Positions 60,301-64,000 of a DNA stretch of 64,000 nucleotides are shown here, in pieces. Below the pieces are notes generated by a model. The model made no database searches, was not told where the DNA came from, and saw nothing but the letters and a program-made list of their open reading frames with translations. The translations under genes were made by a program, and so were the position numbers. Position 1 is the stretch's first letter. Each line of letters starts with the position of its first letter. Origin of the DNA: Otis tarda (lineage: Eukaryota; Chordata; Aves; Otidiformes; Otididae); contig CM048552.1 of assembly GCA_026413225.1 (NCBI GenBank), positions 48,933,001-48,997,000 of the forward strand, in the 5' to 3' direction.

Positions 60301-63300
60301 AGAAACTGATATTCTAGCAAAGTACCTGAATATATGAATGCATTTGGGGAAAAAAAAAAAACAAACAAACACCAAACAAAACAGGAACAGGCATCTCCTC
60401 TCCTCTCCTTGTTCAGGTGTGCAAAACTGTGTGCAATCTTAATGGGATCTGAAGTCCTGCAGTATCCTTGTTGGTCTGTGGTCCCACAGTGATCATAGCC
60501 TGAATCATTTCTGCACAGGGCCTCATAAAAATATCCTTTTGTGATTGATGGAATGAGCCAGATAAAAGACCACAAAGCACCTCCACCACTCTGTTTAGAA
60601 TAAGTACAATTATGGTACAAGTACTGATCCAGTCAATGGACTGGAGGACAATATGTGTCCCCTTCACTTTCCTCTGGTAGATTTTCACATTCCACCTTGT
60701 TATAATACATTCATGTGGTATCTTCTTATTGGAGTTTCATGTGGAAACAACTCTCTACTCAGTCCTTTAGAAGTACAAATGAAATATTGAAAAGTCCACC
60801 TTTGGACCCTCTTCTTGTATCATTGAAGCTCTTAGATTCTTCTACTTTTTTTGCATCCTACAGACTTTCTTTTTGCCTTAAGAAGTCTGTAAAACAAGTG
60901 CATGTGTGTGTGCATATATGTATATATATGTATGTATGTATAATACTAATGGCAGGATTTTATAAACCTCCCACACTCCTAATCTAGCTTGGAGATTGAA
61001 GTAGCATCAAGTACAGTAGACGGACTATACAGTTGATACCTAACTTACATTCAATATAATGGATGTGCTCCAATTTATTAGTTAGAGATCAGAGGAATTA
61101 CTCTGAATTTGTCTTCATTCCAGTTTGCTATCTGCTTTGCCCGCTGCTCCTCACATCACAGATAAAGCCAGAACATACTAAAGTGAAGCCAATTCTGCTA
61201 CATTTTTTTTAAGATGTGTATTTATTAACTGTTGTTCAAAAAGCTCAAAGTCACTCAAATGAGGATATTTTTCATACAAGTAATTTTTTAATGTATAGCA
61301 ATGCATAATGACTGTAGTAAGCCCAGGATGAAACTCATGGGCTTAGAGAAATATTTCCTTTCTTTGTAGTAATATCAAAAGGGTTGGAACAAGATTACTC
61401 TTCCTTAGACAAGTATAAATGTTAATTGATAGCCTAAAGATACCTGAGAAAAAGGGAGACAATAGCAAATGAAGAAATGTAGAGAATTTTTTATGTTAGG
61501 TTTCAGTATGTAAGTGAAAACTTTAAGCTATGTAAGCATAATCTGAAAGGTTGTACTTTTTGTACATTTTAGGCCAAATTATCATTAGCCCTAGTACAGA
61601 AGTCTCCCTCTCACAGGATATGAAAGGGAAGCTGACCTTGTTTACAGTCATCCTTACACAAATGTCTGGCAAATTAAAATAATTTATTAAAAAAAGAAAC
61701 TGGTCATTCGTTTGAGGCTCAAATACTCAACAGTCAATCAACACGATTTTTAGAAAGACTAAACACTCACAGCTGTAGGTCAGATGTAATGAATAGTGAA
61801 CTGCAAAGGCTTTGATCATCTTATATCTGGTACTTCATTAAACTGAATTGCTTATTGGTTACTAAATTTTGTCCCACATTGTCAACACAATTATTGGGAA
61901 CACAATATTATGCCTGTGAAATTAGATAGTGAGGAAAATTTATTATTGTCTGCTAGATTTTATGGTTAAGCAAAAACCAGTAAATCAGAATTCAGAGTTC
62001 TCTTGCATCAGTCCATGGGGTAAAAGGGGCAGTGCAGTCGTAATCTGTGCACACCCACTCCTCACACCACCCCCCTCTGCTGCTGACCAGTACTCTGGAA
62101 ACAGAGCTTTCATTGAAAAACTAAATTGTTGTCACAATTGCTCAGAAGTCCTTGTAAATGTGAATGGAAAGCAAACTCTGTATCTGGATATCTTGCAGAA
62201 GGCTCAAAATGACCATTCTAAGCAGGGAAAATTGCCTTGTAAATCTCATGAGAAATTAAACATCATCATCATTAGCTCTTTTAGGAGAGGAAGAGTGTCT
62301 GATCAGAGTTCTATGGCTGGCTGTATGTGGTGCCTCAGGTGGGAAGCATTAACTCATTGTTTTCCCTCACTAAACAAAACCAGAACAACAAAGAACTGGG
62401 ATGCAAGAGGGAAAAAAAATGTAATGTTGAGGAAGATGTAAAGCATAGTGAAAACAAAACATTTCAAAAGGTCTTGCCTTCTGTCTGGTGAGATTATCTC
62501 TAAAATATTTGGCTTTAAAGGCTATGTCTGTATGGAGTTAACTATGTATGGAAGAGCTAACACTGATAACAAAACCCCCTGACAGATACAAGCAGGGAAA
62601 CAGAAGAGAGAGGTTTATGGTTCACTTTATGCCAACTAGCAAGATGATGTAACTCCTCCTGCAGAAACACTGTTCTTTTTGACAGACCACAGTCACAGAC
62701 CACCGCTGACAGAGGTGCAGCTGAAGAGTTTCTGATGTGATGGTGACAGACATGCTCTCCAACATCTTTTTCCCACCCCAGGACTAGGACAGCCACATAA
62801 AAGCCCTGTCTTAGTAGAAACCTCCATGATCTCATGCAAGGTGTGACATTTATTGTCTTCAAAAGGGCTTCAGAAGGAATATTTTTTTCAAATCATGCTT
62901 GAATGGAGAAAAGCTTGCCACCTGGTTGTACAATGTGGGAAAGAGGAATGAAAATAGGAAAACACAGGGGCAGCTCTTTCAATTTTAAGATGGGTTTGGA
63001 GGGATACTGCACGAAAGAAGGGAGGAAAGAGAAAAAAACAGCTACTTTGTTGTATCTTTTTCACTGAGCCTTGTGCCTGATACCTTACGAATTTGTTGTC
63101 TTCTCCCTCTCTCCTCCCTCTAGCACTTTCACTGCTAGCCTTCTGAAAGGTTACATATATCATAGTCAGATCCACATATGATTTTTGATCACTTATGAAC
63201 TCCAAACATCTTCCACACTGATTAAACTTTTCCCTCAAATGGTTTAAGTCAACTCCATTGGCTTCTATGGAGTTACTCCAATTTACATGAGATGAGAATT

Positions 63301-63547
63301 TGGCCAATAACACTCATATTAGTACGAAAACAGAAATTTCTGTCTTTAAGGTTAATTTGAGCAGCTATCAGATAAATGTATGTCTTTTAACATTAATGTG
63401 GACAACAGTCAGAGAAATGTCAGTGTGCAAACAGTCTAACCAGTACCATTTCTTCAGACTGGTTGATCTAATTTTTCAGATACTTACATTGACCATCAGT
63501 ATGCAGACTGTGGTAAATAATATTGAAAATATGCAAATTTAACTCAC
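57399..63547 (-). other. LUM: LUM intron 2
   Basis: A 6.1 kb GT-AG, phase 1 intron. It holds an A-rich tract (about 57725-57745), a 34-bp tandem duplication with splice-like motifs (59481-59548), a poly-A/CAAA tract (60350-60371) and a TG/TATG microsatellite (about 60903-60942). No CR1 or LTR was recognised, unlike KERA intron 2. A 170-codon plus-strand open frame (61929-62441) has no recognised domain. Confidence 0.85.
60903..60942 (+). repeat. TG/TATG microsatellite
   Basis: Runs of TGTGTGTG, then TATATATATG and TATGTATGTATG: a compound simple repeat inside LUM intron 2. Confidence 0.9.
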
Positions 63548-64000
63548 TGTTAATTTTGTTGACTTGGAGGTAGAAGTTTTCAAGGTTCTCACTGACAGTT
63601 GGAATACTCTTCAGCTGATTGAAGGAGAGATCCAACTCAACCAGCGATGTGATATTGAAGACATTGCCTGGTATTCCAGAATCTGTTAATTTATTGTGGG
63701 ATAAACGTAAATATTGCAGAGCTTTAAAACCTTGGAAATACTCATCAGGAACATTGGAGATCTGGTTATTATCAAAATACAGCATGAGTAAGGAGTGAGG
63801 CAGTCCTGTTGGTAGCTTTGTAAGTCGATTGAAACTTAAGTCAAGATACAAAAGTGAATTCAGGCCTTTAAAAGCCCCAGAAATAGACTCTGCTTTCAGC
63901 TGATTGTTCTGGAGGTGAATGACAGTCAGATTCACTAGCCCCTCAAGTGCACCGGGATTGACTTTTGTGATCTTGTTGTGACTTAATTGCAGGTCATCCA
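63548..64000 (-). CDS. LUM: Lumican, exon 2 (3' part; truncated by the window end)
   Basis: Lumican is a secreted class II keratan-sulfate SLRP of cornea and connective tissue that binds collagen fibrils. The exon ends at donor AACA|GTGAGTT (GT at 63547-63546) and continues past 64000, so the start codon, signal peptide and N-terminal cysteine cluster are outside. About 150 codons are visible, starting DDLQLSHNKITKVN. LRRs in order include LTVIHLQNNQL, LLYLDLSFNRLTKLP, LLMLYFDNNQISNVP, LQYLRLSHNKLTDSG, LVELDLSFNQLKSIP and LENFYLQVNKIN. Sequons NLT and NIT are candidate glycosylation sites. With exon 3 about 201 of some 340 residues are covered. Distinguished from keratocan by GLVNLTVIHLQ and DEYFQGFKALQYLRLSHN. 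The frame is intact. Confidence 0.96.

Noticed and set aside
60180..60620. 146-codon minus-strand open frame in LUM intron 2
   Set aside because: Contains low-complexity FVFFFS residues from a poly-A/CAAA tract and no recognisable domain.
1..64000. CRISPR arrays, operons, tRNA or rRNA genes, or a novel multi-gene system
   Set aside because: No regularly spaced repeats, no cloverleaf-like sequence and no run of compact genes were seen; the window behaves as ordinary avian nuclear DNA.

Overview
The window is vertebrate nuclear DNA, almost certainly from a bird. It is AT-rich and intron-rich, it carries many 5'-truncated CR1 LINE copies ending in the octamer repeat ATTCTATG, and it has two LTR-like insertions of types I associate with non-galliform birds. 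Three small leucine-rich proteoglycan (SLRP) genes lie head-to-tail on the minus strand: EPYC (first two exons, left), KERA (complete, centre) and LUM (last coding exons, right). This matches the order EPYC-KERA-LUM-DCN known from tetrapods, so DCN would be expected beyond the right edge.

Layout. 1-12.5 kb: 5' part of EPYC, with a TATA-driven untranslated exon 1 near 12.4-12.53 kb, a signal-peptide exon 2 at 10.09-10.27 kb, and an intron 2 of more than 10 kb that runs off the left edge and holds two CR1 copies and a solo LTR. 12.6-36.6 kb: about 24 kb of intergenic DNA with CR1 fragments, a 1.1 kb GC-rich LTR, simple repeats, a G-quadruplex motif and hairpins; no gene was recognised. 36.7-44.45 kb: KERA, with two coding exons giving a complete 352-residue keratocan and one or two untranslated first exons behind a TATA box. 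44.5-56.5 kb: intergenic, with two CR1 remnants. 56.5-64 kb: 3' half of LUM, with its last coding exon at 57.24-57.40 kb, a 6.1 kb intron, and exon 2 cut by the window end.

The three proteins are secreted extracellular-matrix proteoglycans. Keratocan and lumican are class II keratan-sulfate SLRPs that organise collagen fibrils in the corneal stroma; epiphycan is a class III SLRP of growth-plate cartilage. I saw no bacterial-type system, no RNA gene and no plausible novel protein-coding system. The points most worth checking are a possible two-exon 5' UTR of KERA, paired SOX-like motifs just upstream of the EPYC TATA box, and several perfect hairpins or repeats in non-coding DNA. Most other open reading frames are chance frames or lie in CR1/LTR sequence.
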